This document shows, one piece after another, positions 50,730-60,035 of a stretch of 64,000 bases of DNA (positions within the stretch are counted from its first letter, which is position 1; the number at the start of each line of letters is the position of its first letter). Origin of the DNA: Actinokineospora xionganensis (lineage in GTDB: Bacteria; Actinomycetota; Actinomycetes; Mycobacteriales; Pseudonocardiaceae); contig NZ_JABVED010000010.1 in NCBI RefSeq assembly GCF_014323725.1, positions 62,001 to 126,000 of the forward strand, written 5' to 3'. A program made the position numbers and the translations under genes. The notes below the pieces were generated by a model that was not told where the DNA came from, ran no database searches, and worked only from the letters and a program-made list of their open reading frames with translations.

Positions 50730-51275
50730 TCAGTCGGAGCCGCGCTGTTCCTGCTGCTCGTGCGCGATCAACTCATTGAGCCAACGCACCTCGCGCTCGC
50801 TCGATTCCAGACCGAGCCGGTGCAGCTCCCTGGTGTACCTGTCGATCTGCTCGCCCGCGCGGGCCATCGACGAGCGCAGACCTTCCCTGCGCTCCTCGAC
50901 CCGGCGGCGCCTGCCCTCCAGGATTCGCATCCTGACCTCGGCCGGAGTCCGCGAGAAGAACGCCATGTGGACGCCGAATCCCTCGTCGTCCCAGGTCTGC
51001 GGTCCCGCGTCGGCGAGCAGCGTGGCGAACCGCTCCTTGCCTTCGGCGGTCAGCTTGTAGACCCGCTTGGCGCGCCTGTTCCACGTCCTCGCGGCTTCGT
51101 CGTCCGGTGTCTCCTCGGCGATCAGCCCGGCCCGCAGCAGCCGCCGCAGAGTCGGGTAGAGCGAGCCGTAAGAGAACGTGCGCAACGTGCCGAGCAGGTC
51201 GTACAGCCGCTTGCGTAGCTCATATCCGTGCATCGGGGCCTCATGGAGAAGCCCGAGAATCGCGAACTCGAGCAT
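50730..51275 (-). CDS. PadR family regulator upstream of ino1
   Basis: A 181-residue PadR protein: N-terminal winged helix ([41 protein letters not shown]) and a C-terminal helical dimerisation region. It is 76 bases upstream of ino1 on the same strand, matching the Rv0047c-Rv0046c order, so control of ino1 and of itself is likely. GGAAGGGGG precedes the ATG. A palindrome next to its -10 is a candidate site (51317-51333). Confidence 0.9.
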   Translation of the reverse strand: MLEFAILGLLHEAPMHGYELRKRLYDLLGTLRTFSYGSLYPTLRRLLRAGLIAEETPDDEAARTWNRRAKRVYKLTAEGKERFATLLADAGPQTWDDEGFGVHMAFFSRTPAEVRMRILEGRRRRVEERREGLRSSMARAGEQIDRYTRELHRLGLESSEREVRWLNELIAHEQQEQRGSD

Positions 51276-51316
51276 GCGGAGCCCCCTTCCGGAAACTGAG
51301 CGTGTCCTACTGAACG

Positions 51317-51333
51317 ACTATATCGTGCCGATA
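51317..51333 (-). promoter_or_regulatory. padR promoter with TATCG-tgc-CGATA palindrome
   Basis: TATAGT on the minus strand (51317-51322) is a good -10 about 40 bases before the padR start. The palindrome TATCG (51321-51325) / CGATA (51329-51333) overlaps its upstream edge. The half-site recurs nearby in CTATCGACA and GTCGATATC (51365-51415). Likely autoregulatory site. Confidence 0.5.
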
Positions 51334-51513
51334 CATCCGGCGCCGGACAACTCAGCGGCCTGTGTCTATCGACACGTCAACGCCGCAGGTGGCGGGCGGT
51401 CTGTCGATATCAGGTGGTCAGCGGGCCCGGAGATCACGAATCCGACGCGTGACGCATGTCCGCTGCGCTGAACGGCGCATCCCCGTGATAACGGGCCCGC
51501 GTACGCTGTCCCC

Positions 51514-51918
51514 GTGCGAACGCAACGGCAGGTAGTCGACTACGCATTGCAGCGCCGCGCGCTGCTGGCGGGAGTCCACTCGGGTCGGGTCGGCACCTTC
51601 GAGGTGTGCGACGCGAACCCGTACCTGCTGCGTGCCGCCAAGTTCCACGGCGTACCGACCGAGGTGACCTGCCCGGTCTGCCGCAAAGAACAGCTGACCC
51701 ACGTCAACTGGGTCTATGGCGAGGAACTGAAACACGCGTCCGGCTCGGCGCGGGCCCCGGAGGAACTGGTCAGGATGTCGACCATGTTCGAGGAGTTCAG
51801 CGTCTACACGGTCGAAGTTTGCCGCACCTGTTCTTGGAACCACCTGGTGCAGTCATACGTCCTGGGTAAGGGGGGCGTGCGCGCGCCCAAACCCCGTAGG
51901 AGGACGGCAGCGGAGTGA
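51514..51918 (+). CDS. DUF5318 protein
   Basis: A 134-residue soluble protein with two Cys pairs, CPVC (~55) and CRTC (~105), which likely bind one zinc, between helical segments. It matches the actinobacterial DUF5318 family found just before the ponA gene (Rv0049 position). Function unknown; conserved linkage suggests a cell-envelope or growth-related role. GTG start; 106 bases before ponA. Confidence 0.88.
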   Translation: MRTQRQVVDYALQRRALLAGVHSGRVGTFEVCDANPYLLRAAKFHGVPTEVTCPVCRKEQLTHVNWVYGEELKHASGSARAPEELVRMSTMFEEFSVYTVEVCRTCSWNHLVQSYVLGKGGVRAPKPRRRTAAE

Positions 51919-52024
51919 ACGGGTTGCGAACCGGTGAGTCTCGACCGAGGCTTCCCTGGAATCCCGCTGCGGATGACCACCGAACGACGCCCCAGATCGG
52001 GGCGCCGGTTTGGGAGGCTTTTTA

Positions 52025-55018
52025 GTGAACGACCACAGTGACCACCGCCGCCGCGAGCCCGAATGGCCCTCCGGGGACGAACCGGACCGGGGCACCGGCG
52101 CCGAGCAGTCCGTCGAGCGCACGGGCTTCTGGAGCCCGCTGTGGGAGGAAGAGGACGAAGCGGGCCGTCCCCGTGGCGGTCCCGACGCCCCCGGCAGGCC
52201 ACCGGCCCCGCCGGGTGGCGCTCCCGACCGTCCGGGCTCGTACCCGGGCGGACCTGACGACTTCAACGCGCCGGCACGTCCCCGCGACGACTTCGGCGCG
52301 CCCGGGCGTGGCCCCGGCGGCCCGAACGAGTTCGCCGGTGAGCGCGGCCGCGGGCCGGGCGGGCCCGACGAATTCGGCCAGGGCAGGCCTGCAGGCCCGG
52401 TGTGGCCGGGCGGTCAAGGCCCCGGCGTGCCCGGTGGGTTCGGCGCGGCAGGCGCCGCCGCCGCGGGTGGTCTGGCGGCGGGCGCGGCAGGCCCCGGCGC
52501 CGGTGGTATCGCAGGCGCGGCGGGACGTGGCGGTCAGCGTGTCCCCGGCGGCCCGGGTGGGCCCGGTGTGCCTAATGGTCCCGGCATGCCCGTTGGACCC
52601 AACGGCCCCGGCAACTTCCCCGGTCCCGACGGTCCCGGTGGCGGGTTCTCCGGCGGCCCCGGCGCGACCCGGGCCCTGAACACACCAGGTGAGCAGCCGA
52701 CGATGGCCGTTCCCATCTCCGGCGACCGCCGCCTGCCTCCCGGCAGCCGCCCGGTTCCTCCACATGATCCAGGCGAGGACCCGACCATCTACCTGCACCA
52801 GAACCCCGGCCACTCCCGCGGCGAGCCCGCACTGCTCACCCACCGCGAGCCGGACTACGAGGACGACTACGTAGACGACTACGGTCCCGACGACGAGGAC
52901 CCGCTGACCGACGCGGAGGCTCGCGCCATGCGCCGCAAGAAGATCTGGCGACGGGTTCGGCGCACGGCCTACGTCGGCACGGCCCTCGGGATCATCATCC
53001 CGGTCCTGGCCTTCTTCATCACCTACCAGATGGTGGAGGTGGAGAGCCCGCAGGAACTGGCCGCCAAGCAGGACCAGGCCGTCACGCTGCTCTGGGCCGA
53101 CAACACCGAGATCACCAAGCTCGCCGAGTCGGGCGCCAACCGGCAGATGCTCACCTACGACCAGATGCCGGACATCATGCGCAAGGCCGTCTATGCGGCC
53201 GAGGACGCGTCGTTCGAGACCAACGCCGGCTTCGACATGACGGGCATCCTGCGCGCGGTCTGGAACCAGGTCAGCGGTGGCCAGGGCGGTGGCTCGACGA
53301 TCTCGCAGCAGTACGTCAAGAAGGCCAGCGGCGACGAGGACAAGACGCTGACCCGTAAATGGACCGAACTCGTCAAGTCCTACAAGATGAACGAGACGTA
53401 CTCCAAGCCGGACATCATCACCGCGTACCTGAACACGATCTACTTCGGGCGTGGCGCCTACGGCGTGGCCGCGGCGGCGAAGGCGTACTACAACATCGAC
53501 GACCTGATGACGATCAACAAGTCACAGGCCGCCTTGCTCGCGGGCATGATCCAGACGCCGTCGCGGCACAAGGACGCCCAGTACCAGCTCGACCGCTGGA
53601 CATACGTGACCGGCCGGATGATCGCCAACAACTGGATGACCGAGGCGGAGCGCCAGGAGCTGCCGTTCCAGCCTCCGGTGCCGCTCGCGGAGACCAAGGG
53701 CGACGGCCTGTCCGCGCCACTCAAGGCGCGACTGCCCGCGTTGGTGTTCGCGGAACTCAAGAACCTCGGCATCGACGAGGACACGGTCCGCCGCCACGGC
53801 TACAAGATCCAGCTCACGCTCGACAAGACCGCGCAGTCGCTCGCCGAGCAGGCGGTCGCCGACGTGATGCAGGGCCAGCCACCCGCGCTGCACCCCGGCT
53901 TGGTCGCCGTCGACCCGAAAACCGGGCACATCAGGGCGTACTACCCGAACTCCGATGGCTCGGGCACGGACTGGGCGGCCGCGATCCAGGAGCCGGGCTC
54001 CGCCTTCAAGCCGTTCGACCTGGTCGGGCTCCTCAAGAAGGACAAGGGCCTCTACGAGACCTACGACAGCGCGCCCAAGGCATTCGGCGGAAGCAAGATC
54101 ATCAAGAACGCGTCGAGGCCGGGTTGTGGTGAGTGCACCGTCGCGCAGGCGATGAAGGAATCACTCAACGTCGTGTTCAGCGACATGGTCTACAACGACG
54201 TCAAGCCGAAGGGAGTCGCCGAAGCGGCGGCTCAGGCAGGCGTGCGCTCACCGCTGGACAAGGCGCTCGGCGACATCAACATCGCGATCGGCGGTGGCGA
54301 CACCCAGGTGACCACGGTAGATATGGCCTCGGCCTACGCGACGTTCGCCGCGGGCGGCGTCTACCGGGCGCCGCACCTGATCGCGAAGGTCGAGAAGCCG
54401 GACGGCACGCTCGTGTTCGAGGACAAGAACTGGCAGCCGTACCTGGAGAAGCCCGCGTTCGACGAGGACCCGGAGAAGAGCCAGAAGATCGCCCGCAACG
54501 TCACTGAGGCGTTGCTGCCGATCCCGAAGTCCTCGGGCATCCCGTGCGCGGGCGACCGGCTGTGCGCGGGCAAGACCGGAACCCACCAGTACCAGGACAC
54601 GCCGGACAACTCGAAGGCCTGGATGGTCGGGTACACCCCGCAGCTCTCGACCGCGGTGTCGCTCAGCGGCGACAAGGACAACGGCTTCAAACTCAAGGAC
54701 GCGAAGGGCAACATCATTTACGGCAGCGGGCTGCCGGGCAAGATCTGGAAGAAGTTCATGGACAGCTACCACCAGCAGTTGAAGCTGCCCAAGGAGAACT
54801 TCGGCAAGTTCGTGCCGATCGGCAAGCCCGAGTACAAGGAGCCGCCGAGCACCAGCAACCCGCCGACGACGACGGAGTCCAAGCCGACGGACGAGACCAA
54901 GCCGCCGAAGACGACGGAGCCGACCGAGCCGACCGAGCCGACGACTACGACGACTCGCACCCGGATCACGCGGCCGACGTCGGAACCCGGGCTGCCACTG
55001 CCTGGGAGCAACTGGTAG
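52025..55018 (+). CDS. ponA: Bifunctional penicillin-binding protein (class A)
   Basis: A 997-residue peptidoglycan synthase. Residues 1-~300 are a cytoplasmic Gly/Pro-rich region, longer than usual. One membrane helix is at ~314-336. The GT51 glycosyltransferase domain has the catalytic Glu of EDASFE (~393) and GGSTISQQYVKK. The transpeptidase domain has SAFK (Ser659), SLN (~713) and KTGT (~850). A Thr/Pro/Glu-rich tail ends the protein. It polymerises and cross-links glycan strands outside the membrane. GTG start with GGGAGG nine bases upstream. Position matches ponA1 of mycobacteria. A strong terminator follows. Confidence 0.95.
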   Translation: MNDHSDHRRREPEWPSGDEPDRGTGAEQSVERTGFWSPLWEEEDEAGRPRGGPDAPGRPPAPPGGAPDRPGSYPGGPDDFNAPARPRDDFGAPGRGPGGPNEFAGERGRGPGGPDEFGQGRPAGPVWPGGQGPGVPGGFGAAGAAAAGGLAAGAAGPGAGGIAGAAGRGGQRVPGGPGGPGVPNGPGMPVGPNGPGNFPGPDGPGGGFSGGPGATRALNTPGEQPTMAVPISGDRRLPPGSRPVPPHDPGEDPTIYLHQNPGHSRGEPALLTHREPDYEDDYVDDYGPDDEDPLTDAEARAMRRKKIWRRVRRTAYVGTALGIIIPVLAFFITYQMVEVESPQELAAKQDQAVTLLWADNTEITKLAESGANRQMLTYDQMPDIMRKAVYAAEDASFETNAGFDMTGILRAVWNQVSGGQGGGSTISQQYVKKASGDEDKTLTRKWTELVKSYKMNETYSKPDIITAYLNTIYFGRGAYGVAAAAKAYYNIDDLMTINKSQAALLAGMIQTPSRHKDAQYQLDRWTYVTGRMIANNWMTEAERQELPFQPPVPLAETKGDGLSAPLKARLPALVFAELKNLGIDEDTVRRHGYKIQLTLDKTAQSLAEQAVADVMQGQPPALHPGLVAVDPKTGHIRAYYPNSDGSGTDWAAAIQEPGSAFKPFDLVGLLKKDKGLYETYDSAPKAFGGSKIIKNASRPGCGECTVAQAMKESLNVVFSDMVYNDVKPKGVAEAAAQAGVRSPLDKALGDINIAIGGGDTQVTTVDMASAYATFAAGGVYRAPHLIAKVEKPDGTLVFEDKNWQPYLEKPAFDEDPEKSQKIARNVTEALLPIPKSSGIPCAGDRLCAGKTGTHQYQDTPDNSKAWMVGYTPQLSTAVSLSGDKDNGFKLKDAKGNIIYGSGLPGKIWKKFMDSYHQQLKLPKENFGKFVPIGKPEYKEPPSTSNPPTTTESKPTDETKPPKTTEPTEPTEPTTTTTRTRITRPTSEPGLPLPGSNW

Positions 55019-55030
55019 CCGATCAGCGCG

Positions 55031-55067
55031 ACGGACGGGTGGGCGCCTCAGGCGCCCACCCGTCCGT
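55031..55067 (+). terminator. Terminator of ponA
   Basis: A perfect 17-bp stem (55031-55047 with 55051-55067), loop TCA, followed by TGTTTGTT. Confidence 0.9.
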
Positions 55068-55134
55068 TGTTTGTTGATGAGTAGATCGCCGTTGCCACAT
55101 CCGTCCGACGGGCTTTGCCCGTAGCATCGCGCGC

Positions 55135-56697
55135 GTGTCAGTCGAAGAGGGTGAGTCGCCCGGGTCAGGGCAGGTGGGGACGGACGACACCGCGTCGCTG
55201 GGGCCGCGGGAGCGGGTGCGGCCGACGTGGGGGGAGTCCCTCGCCAGGCACGCGAGCGCGCCGTTCGGCGGGATCACGGGCAGGCACGCGGCCGTCGGAA
55301 GGCACTGGTTCTGGACCCCGCTGCGGGCCGCGCTGCTCATCGGCGTGGTGGCGCTGACCCTGGGGTGGTTCGCGAAGGCGCCCTGCATCCAGCAGTACGA
55401 CGCCGGCAACGGCCAGCTTGAGCTCGACTGGCGCTCGGGCAGGCAGTTCGTCGCCATGTGCTACTCCGACATCGTGCCGCTGTACTCCGCCGAGCGGCTC
55501 GACCAAGGCGGCTTCCCGTACGCGACCAGCTGGTTCGACGACGAGGGCAAGCCGACCCAGCACGAGCGGTTCATGGAGTACCCGGTGATCACCGGGATGT
55601 TCCAGTGGTTCAACGCGAAGCTCGCACAGGGCTGGGTGTCGTTGGCCGCCGCCGGGTGGCTGCCGAGCGGGCTGCCGGTGGTCGTCTACTTCGACATCAG
55701 CGCGTTCTGGCTGGCCCTGGCCTGGCTGGTGACCATCTGGGCGGTCGCGCGCACAGCCCGCCGCAGACCGTGGGACGCCGCGTTCATCGCCTTGTCGCCA
55801 CTGGTCATCGTGCACGCGTTCACCAACTTCGACACCCTCGCCACCGCGTTCGCCGCCGTCGGCCTGCTGGCGTGGGCACGGAAGCAGCCGGTCCTCGCGG
55901 GCATCCTGCTCGGGCTCGGCGGCGCGGCGAAGCTCTACCCGCTGTTCCTGCTCGGGCCGCTGCTCGTGCTGTGCATCCGGTCCGGCCACACGAAGGTGTG
56001 GCTCCGGACGGCGGTCGCGGCGGTGGCGACGTGGGCCGCGGTCAACGCGACGATCTTCCTGCCCGAGGCGACCAGACGCGGCTGGGGGGAGTTCTTCCGG
56101 CGCAACTCCGACCGGGGCGCCGACCCCGACTCGATCTACAACGTGATCATGCACTTCACCGGCTGGTCCGGCTTCGACGGCCCGCTCGCCTTCGGTGAGT
56201 CGCCGATGATCCTCAACCTGGTGACCGCCGCCCTGTTCCTGCTGTGCTGCGCGGGGGTGGCGTTCATCGCCTGGCACGCCCCCATGCGGCCGCGCGTGGC
56301 CCAGTTGGCGTTCCTGGTGGTGGCGGCGTTCCTGCTGACGAACAAGGTCTGGAGTCCGCAGTACTCGCTGTGGCTGGTCCCCATCGCGGTCCTGGCGGTC
56401 CCGCGGTGGAAACCGCTGCTCGCCTGGATGACGATCGACGCCCTGGTCTGGGCCCCGCGCATGGCCTACTACCTGGGCGAGGGCCAGAAGGGCCTGCCCG
56501 AGGACTGGTTCCTCGGGTTTGTCGTCGCCCGCGACGTCGCCGTCCTGGCCCTGTGCGCCCTGGTGATCTACGAGATCTACCACCCGGCCCGCGACCTGGT
56601 CCGCCAGTACGGCGAGGACGACCCGGCGGGCGGCGTGCTCGACGGCGCCCCGGACCGGTTCGTCCTCCACCGCCGCACACCCGCCCCCGTGGAATAA
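55135..56697 (+). CDS. GT87-like polyprenol-dependent membrane glycosyltransferase, copy 1
   Basis: A 520-residue integral membrane protein with ~10-11 helices, corresponding in position to Rv0051 after ponA1. A cytoplasmic N terminus of ~60 residues is followed by a first helix, then a large extracytoplasmic loop (YDAGNGQLELDWRSG, CYSDIVPLYSAERL, EYPVITGMFQWF) with acidic residues typical of GT-C enzymes. The segment GLGGAAKLYPLFLLGPLL is characteristic of GT87-like families. It may transfer mannose or another sugar from a polyprenyl donor to envelope glycans. GTG start. Exact donor and acceptor unknown. Confidence 0.8.
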   Translation: MSVEEGESPGSGQVGTDDTASLGPRERVRPTWGESLARHASAPFGGITGRHAAVGRHWFWTPLRAALLIGVVALTLGWFAKAPCIQQYDAGNGQLELDWRSGRQFVAMCYSDIVPLYSAERLDQGGFPYATSWFDDEGKPTQHERFMEYPVITGMFQWFNAKLAQGWVSLAAAGWLPSGLPVVVYFDISAFWLALAWLVTIWAVARTARRRPWDAAFIALSPLVIVHAFTNFDTLATAFAAVGLLAWARKQPVLAGILLGLGGAAKLYPLFLLGPLLVLCIRSGHTKVWLRTAVAAVATWAAVNATIFLPEATRRGWGEFFRRNSDRGADPDSIYNVIMHFTGWSGFDGPLAFGESPMILNLVTAALFLLCCAGVAFIAWHAPMRPRVAQLAFLVVAAFLLTNKVWSPQYSLWLVPIAVLAVPRWKPLLAWMTIDALVWAPRMAYYLGEGQKGLPEDWFLGFVVARDVAVLALCALVIYEIYHPARDLVRQYGEDDPAGGVLDGAPDRFVLHRRTPAPVE

Positions 56698-56764
56698 GGA
56701 TGCGTGGTTTCGCGCTGTCCCATGCGAGACTCGCGGCAAATGGTGGGATGATCGGAGGAACCTG

Positions 56765-57670
56765 GTGTCCGGACAGCGACGCGGCTTCCTTCTCGGTTTC
56801 GGCGCGTACCTGACCTGGGGTTTCTTCCCGCTCTACTGGCCGCTGCTGGCCCCGGCCGGTCCGGTCGAGATCCTCGCCCACCGCATCGTCTGGTCACTGG
56901 TCGCCGTCGCGGGCCTGACCATCGTCGCCCGGCGCTGGACTCGGCTCAAAGCCGTTTTCGCCGACCGTCGCAGGCTGGCGTTCATCGGTGTCGGCGCGGT
57001 GGTGATCGCGGTCAACTGGGGCGTCTACATCTACGGCGTCAACAGCGGGCAGGTCGTGGAGACATCCCTCGGGTATTTCATCAACCCGCTGGTCACGATC
57101 CTGCTCGGGGTGATGGTCCTCGGCGAGCGGTTGCGGCCCGGCCAGTGGGTCGGTCTCGCCATCGCGTTCGCCGCGGTGGTGGAGCTGACCTTCGACTACG
57201 GCCGGGTGCCCTGGATCGCGGTGATCCTGGCGTTCTCCTTCGCCACCTACGGCCTGATGAAGAAGAAGGCCGACGTCGGGTCGACCGAGGGCCTCACGAT
57301 CGAGACGATGGTGCTCGCGCCCATCGCGCTGACGTTCCTGCTCGCGGGCGGCGGCGGCACGTTCGGCCACGCGGGCTGGCTGCAGGCGGCCCTGCTCGTG
57401 GGCACGGGCGTGATCACCGCGATTCCCCTGCTGATGTTCGGCACCGCGGCGACGAAGGTGTCCATGACGACGCTCGGCCTGCTGCAGTACACCGCGCCGA
57501 TCGTCCAGTTCGCCGTCGGCCTGCTGGTCTTCCACGAGGCCATGACGACCGCGCGCTGGGTCGGCTTCGGCCTGGTGTGGCTGGCACTGGCCGTGATCAC
57601 CGTGGAATCGCTGGTGAGCAGGCGCCGGACCGCGCTGCGCCCGATCGAGCGCCAGGCGGAGCTGGTCTAG
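56765..57670 (+). CDS. rarD: RarD-like EamA transporter
   Basis: A 301-residue membrane protein with ten helices. The RarD pattern is clear: GFGAYLTWGFFPLYWPLL, HRIVWSL, NWGVYIYGVNSGQVVETSLGYFINPL and LLQYTAPIVQF. RarD proteins were linked to chloramphenicol sensitivity but their substrates are not settled. GTG start with GGAGGA upstream. Its stop is three bases from the stop of the convergent GT87-like gene. Confidence 0.92.
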   Translation: MSGQRRGFLLGFGAYLTWGFFPLYWPLLAPAGPVEILAHRIVWSLVAVAGLTIVARRWTRLKAVFADRRRLAFIGVGAVVIAVNWGVYIYGVNSGQVVETSLGYFINPLVTILLGVMVLGERLRPGQWVGLAIAFAAVVELTFDYGRVPWIAVILAFSFATYGLMKKKADVGSTEGLTIETMVLAPIALTFLLAGGGGTFGHAGWLQAALLVGTGVITAIPLLMFGTAATKVSMTTLGLLQYTAPIVQFAVGLLVFHEAMTTARWVGFGLVWLALAVITVESLVSRRRTALRPIERQAELV

Positions 57671-57673
57671 CGA

Positions 57674-59104
57674 TCAGGCCCGGGCGGGCGCCTCGACTTC
57701 GACCTCGTCGACCGCCGAGTCCGCTGTCAGGAACGCGATGAACAAGCCCACCAACAGGCCCGCGCGCCCCCACACACCGATCATGACCAGCTGCGCGCTG
57801 AAGCTGTCGTAGACGCCCGACGGCAGTCGGGCGGCGATCTGCGCGAACCACAGGAAGATGCCGACGCCCATGGCGAAGTCGGCCACGAAGTACGCCGCGA
57901 TCCAGCCCCAGCGGATCTTCAGCAGGACGAACATCGGGACCAGCCACAGCGTGTACTGCGGCGAGTGGACCTTGTGCAGCAACAGGAAGCCGCACAGCAT
58001 CGCCGCGGACACCGCCACCCACGGATAGGTGCGTTCCCTCTGGTAGCGGACCCAGCCCGCGACGCACGCCGCGACGAACGAGGCGATCACCAGCACCGGC
58101 GAGGCGAAGCTGATGAACTCCTGCACCGAGTCGTTGCCCGGGTCGGAGTCCGGGCGGAAGCCCCAGAACCAGATCGAGTTGGCCGTGATGTCGGCCTTTC
58201 GCTGGCCCTGGAAGACGAACGACGCGAGCCAGCCCTCGAAGCCCGCGACCGCGAACGGGATGTTGACCGCGATCGCCGTCCCCATGGCGATCAGCGCCAC
58301 CCGGACCATGCCCGCCACATCGCGGGTCTTGCCCTCGGCCAGTTCCTTGCCGCCGCGACCGCCGGTCAGGACATAGAGCATCAGCGGCAGCACGAAGATC
58401 GCCGGATACAGCTTGAACGCGAACCCGAGGCCGAGCAGCACCGCGCTGACCGACGCGCGCTGGATCAGCGGCCGGTCGACACCGCGCTTGCCCCAGCCGC
58501 GGTGCACCACGTAGACCGCCGCGACCGCGCACAGCACGACCGGCAGTTCCCAGTTGTGGAACGCGTAGAGCACCAGCGGCGGCGACAGCGCCCAGATCAG
58601 CGCCCGCCAGCGCGAGAGCCTGCCGAGCAGCCACGCCGTCGCCAGGCCGAAGGGCGCCATGAGCAGCGCGGACGCCAGCAAGAAGCCCGCGTCGGTGTCG
58701 ACGAACAGCGCACCCGCCCAGATCATCAGCCCGGTGAGCACGGGGTACTCGACCGTGCCGCCGACCAGGTCGCCGTTCTCGTTGATCGACCCGTGCACGT
58801 ACGGGAACACATGGCGGTCGACGTCGCGGCCGATCCAGAGGAACTGGATGTCGGAGTAGCAGACGTCGGCGTACTTGCGTTCGTGGAAGTCGGGCCCGCT
58901 GCGTCCCCACTCGTCGAACTCGGGGCCCGCGCAGCGGTCTTTGTTCGCGAAGCCGAGCAGCAGGGTGAACCCGCAGAGCAGCACGAGCAGGGCGAGTGAC
59001 GCGCGACCGAGCCGGAGCACCGTCGACGAACGGTCCTGCGGTGCCTCGGGCACTGCGCTTTCCGCCTTCCCTGACACCGCCACCCCCGCGGGCACGGCGC
59101 TCAC
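57674..59104 (-). CDS. GT87-like membrane glycosyltransferase, copy 2
   Basis: A 476-residue membrane protein with ~10 helices and the same plan as the 55135 gene: CAGPEFDEWG and CYSDIQFLWIGRDVDRHVFPY in the first outer loop, EYPVLTGLMIWAG, and GLGFAFKLYPAIFVLPLML. The two are probable paralogues flanking rarD. GTG 59104 overlaps the stop of the endonuclease IV gene by four bases (GTGA), so a coupled start is chosen although the frame is open further. Sugar transfer is inferred. Confidence 0.8.
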   Translation of the reverse strand: MSAVPAGVAVSGKAESAVPEAPQDRSSTVLRLGRASLALLVLLCGFTLLLGFANKDRCAGPEFDEWGRSGPDFHERKYADVCYSDIQFLWIGRDVDRHVFPYVHGSINENGDLVGGTVEYPVLTGLMIWAGALFVDTDAGFLLASALLMAPFGLATAWLLGRLSRWRALIWALSPPLVLYAFHNWELPVVLCAVAAVYVVHRGWGKRGVDRPLIQRASVSAVLLGLGFAFKLYPAIFVLPLMLYVLTGGRGGKELAEGKTRDVAGMVRVALIAMGTAIAVNIPFAVAGFEGWLASFVFQGQRKADITANSIWFWGFRPDSDPGNDSVQEFISFASPVLVIASFVAACVAGWVRYQRERTYPWVAVSAAMLCGFLLLHKVHSPQYTLWLVPMFVLLKIRWGWIAAYFVADFAMGVGIFLWFAQIAARLPSGVYDSFSAQLVMIGVWGRAGLLVGLFIAFLTADSAVDEVEVEAPARA

Positions 59105-59871
59105 CGGCCGAGCGCCTCGCGCAGGAACGCGATGTCCTCCGCCTGGCCGTCGGACGGGGTCTCGACCACCACCGGGGCGCCTGCCGCCGCGACCACGTCG
59201 ACGAGTTGCTTGGCGTCGATCGTGCCAGTCTTGATGTTGGCGTGCCGGTCGCGGGTCGAGCCGAACTCGTCGCGGGAGCTGTTCAGGTGCACCAGGTCGA
59301 TCCGCCCTGTGATTCGCATCACTCGATCGGTGATGTCGACTAGATCCTCGCCCGCCGCGAACGCGTGGCAGGTGTCGAGACAGAAGCCCGCGCCGAACTC
59401 GCCGACCGCGTCCCACAGCCGGGCGAGCATGTCGAAGCGGCGGGCCATCGCGTTGTCGCCACCCGCGGTGTTCTCGATCAGGATCGGCACCGCGAAGCCG
59501 CCGTCGGCCTGCTGCCGTTCGAAGAACTTCCGCCAGTTGTCGATCCCGATCGCGGGGTCCTCATCGGCGCCCAGATGACCGCCGTGGACGACCAGGCCCT
59601 TGGCTCCGACCTGGGCGGCGCCCTCCGCGTGCTGCACGACGAGCTTTCGCGACGGGATGCGGATCCGATTGTTCGTCGAGGCGATGTTCACCCGATAGGG
59701 CGAATGGACGAACACCGTCAGATCGGACGCGAGCAACTCCGCGGTCTGCGGGTGGGGCTGCGGTGCCTTGAAGCTCTGCGGGTCGGACAGGAAGAACTGG
59801 ACGACCTCGGCCTCGCGCTCGCGCGCGGCACCGACGGGGTCGTCGTCGCGGACATGGGCACCGATGCTCAT
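59101..59871 (-). CDS. nfo: Deoxyribonuclease IV (AP endonuclease)
   Basis: A 256-residue TIM-barrel enzyme of base-excision repair that cuts DNA at abasic sites. The three-zinc ligands are visible: His in VHGGHLG, Glu in ILIENTAGG, Asp/His in CLDTCHAFA, His/Asp in LNSSRDEFGSTRDRHANI, and Glu in VVETPS. Slightly shorter than E. coli Nfo but complete. The stop overlaps the start of the membrane glycosyltransferase gene. Confidence 0.92.
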   Translation of the reverse strand: MSIGAHVRDDDPVGAAREREAEVVQFFLSDPQSFKAPQPHPQTAELLASDLTVFVHSPYRVNIASTNNRIRIPSRKLVVQHAEGAAQVGAKGLVVHGGHLGADEDPAIGIDNWRKFFERQQADGGFAVPILIENTAGGDNAMARRFDMLARLWDAVGEFGAGFCLDTCHAFAAGEDLVDITDRVMRITGRIDLVHLNSSRDEFGSTRDRHANIKTGTIDAKQLVDVVAAAGAPVVVETPSDGQAEDIAFLREALGR

Positions 59872-60035
59872 GGATCGCGAGCGTAGTCGTCAGCACACAC
59901 AGACAGGACTCTCGGTGGCAAGCCGATGCCCTTCGCGGGTGATTTGCACTCAATCAGGCCTGGTCGCCGTCACGATGAGCGGTTACCGTCGTTTCTTTCC
60001 ATAGAAGCTACTTGTCGGTATCCGAAGGGGTGACC

